Assembly: GCA_028682925.1 (NCBI GenBank)
Contig: JAJRAG010000116.1
Location: 1 to 5,878, forward strand
Direction of reading: 5' to 3'
From: Methanomassiliicoccales archaeon
GTDB lineage: Archaea > Thermoplasmatota > Thermoplasmata > Methanomassiliicoccales > JACIVX01
Length of the DNA stretch: 5,878 nucleotides
Shown in pieces: positions 5,017-5,878 of this stretch (positions are counted from its first letter, which is position 1; each line of letters opens with the position of its first letter). Both the position numbers and the translations under genes were made by a program. The notes below the pieces were generated by a model, which was not told the DNA's origin, did not search any database, and worked only from the letters and a program-made list of their open reading frames with translations.

Positions 5017-5878
5017 TTTTTCTCGACGCGAAGACCAACACTATGTCACCCACGTTCGTTCCGGTCGGACCCGTGAATATCAGGCAACCCTCCCTCTCGA
5101 AGTACGTGGCAGAATCATTGTTGTCCAAGAACGATGGAGCGTCATCATTCCAGGATTTCATATCGGCAATCGCCCCTCCCGCCTCAGAGCTACCATCGAT
5201 TCCATCCGTTCCGAAAGAGAGAATCGTGACCCTTTCTCTCATTTCATGAAGAGCGCCGAGGACGAGTTCGGAGTTCCTCCCACCCTTTCCCTTGCCTCTC
5301 ACGGTGACCGTTGTCTCCCCTCCTGCCACCAGAATGGCCGGAGGAGGGATCGGTTTTCCATTCTCAATCATTTCGTTCCCGATGGAGCAAAGCATCCTGC
5401 CTACCTTTCTAGCCTCGCCCTCAAGCGACGAGGTCAGGATTAGTGCATTGTCTCCCATATCGCGAGCCTCCTTCTCGGCAGCCAGGAGCGCTGTTCTATT
5501 GGATGCGACAATGACGTTCCTCACCTTGCAGAACACACTATCATCCGGCTTCGGATTCTCGGATTTGGCATATGTCAGGTGATCGACGACGGACCGCGGT
5601 GCCTCAATCAGCAGATTGTATTTCTTGAGGACGGTCAAAGCATCGCTATGGGTCGTGGGGTCAGGTGCCGTCGGACCGGATGATATGCTCTCCAGGCGAT
5701 CGCCCACGACGTCAGAGACGATTAGACTAAGAACTGTCGCAGGATAAGCGATCCTCGCCAGGTTGCCACCCTTCAGACGGGAAATGTGCCTTCTGACGAC
5801 GTTGAGCTCTTCGATCGACGCGCCTCGTAGCATGAGAAGCTCGGCCGTCCTCTTCTTGTCGTCCAGAGTGACGCCTTC
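5012..5878 (-). CDS. Glycerate 2-kinase, MOFRL family (5' end outside window)
   Basis: The enzyme phosphorylates D-glycerate with ATP to 2-phosphoglycerate, feeding sugar-acid or Entner-Doudoroff-type catabolism into lower glycolysis; it is cytoplasmic. An ATG occurs at 5833, but the frame stays open to the window edge and the 15 extra codons (EGVTLDDKKRTAELL) continue family-like sequence into MLRGASIEELNVVRRHISRLKGG. The 5833 ATG is therefore internal and the gene starts to the right of the window. Of the 288 visible residues, conserved blocks are the KGG loop (about 36-38), SLIVSDVVGD (51-60), SSGPTAPDPTT (66-76), GGETTVTVRGKGKGGRNSE (186-204), FGTDGIDGSSEAGGA (222-236) and TGPTGTNVGD (269-278). 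The last three define the C-terminal MOFRL domain. Members are usually a little over 400 residues, so roughly the first third is missing. Names in use include gckA and ttuD; I assign none. Confidence 0.92.
   Translation of the reverse strand, partial: EGVTLDDKKRTAELLMLRGASIEELNVVRRHISRLKGGNLARIAYPATVLSLIVSDVVGDRLESISSGPTAPDPTTHSDALTVLKKYNLLIEAPRSVVDHLTYAKSENPKPDDSVFCKVRNVIVASNRTALLAAEKEARDMGDNALILTSSLEGEARKVGRMLCSIGNEMIENGKPIPPPAILVAGGETTVTVRGKGKGGRNSELVLGALHEMRERVTILSFGTDGIDGSSEAGGAIADMKSWNDDAPSFLDNNDSATYFEREGCLIFTGPTGTNVGDIVLVFASRKR

Noticed and set aside
5831..5833. ATG at 5833 as the start of glycerate kinase
   Set aside because: The frame is open to the window edge and the extra 15 codons match the family; the N-terminal third would otherwise be missing.

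Overview
The window is a gene-dense piece of an archaeal chromosome. This rests on lineage-diagnostic families: the C-terminal half of TrmY (an archaeal tRNA pseudouridine-54 methyltransferase), an archaeal-type (COG1019-like) phosphopantetheine adenylyltransferase, a short (551-residue) archaeal-type PheRS beta chain, a DUF2116 zinc-ribbon membrane protein, and TATA-like boxes about 25 bases upstream of several start codons. A euryarchaeal/Thermoplasmata-like source is plausible, but I cannot place it further from the sequence alone. I see no transposase, CRISPR array, phage gene or integration scar.

Layout. Positions 1-1539 read on the + strand: the 3' part of trmY (its start lies outside the window), a 64-residue Zn-ribbon/TM protein, and, overlapping it by ATGA, a two-domain protein fusing CoaD (CoA biosynthesis) to a DUF84/YjjX-type inosine/xanthosine triphosphatase. 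From 1524 to the right end everything reads on the - strand. In transcription order from the right edge these are a MOFRL-type glycerate 2-kinase (5' end outside the window), pheT, tRNA-Ser(UGA), a BASS/SBF-family transporter, and two small cysteine-rich paralogues that follow each other with no gap. The last of these overlaps the end of the coaD fusion tail to tail.

Most of the content is housekeeping: tRNA modification, tRNA charging, CoA synthesis and nucleotide-pool cleaning. Glycerate kinase adds central sugar-acid metabolism. The least explained part is the 1524-2054 pair. Both proteins are built from two copies of a roughly 25-residue four-cysteine module (C-X8/9-C-X7..9-C-X4/5-C), followed by a conserved tail. 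I do not recognise the family. The pair lies downstream of the transporter on the same strand, so a shared transcript or role is possible but unproven. No intergenic stretch longer than 300 bases exists; the largest gap, 3046-3174, seems to hold only the transporter's promoter.
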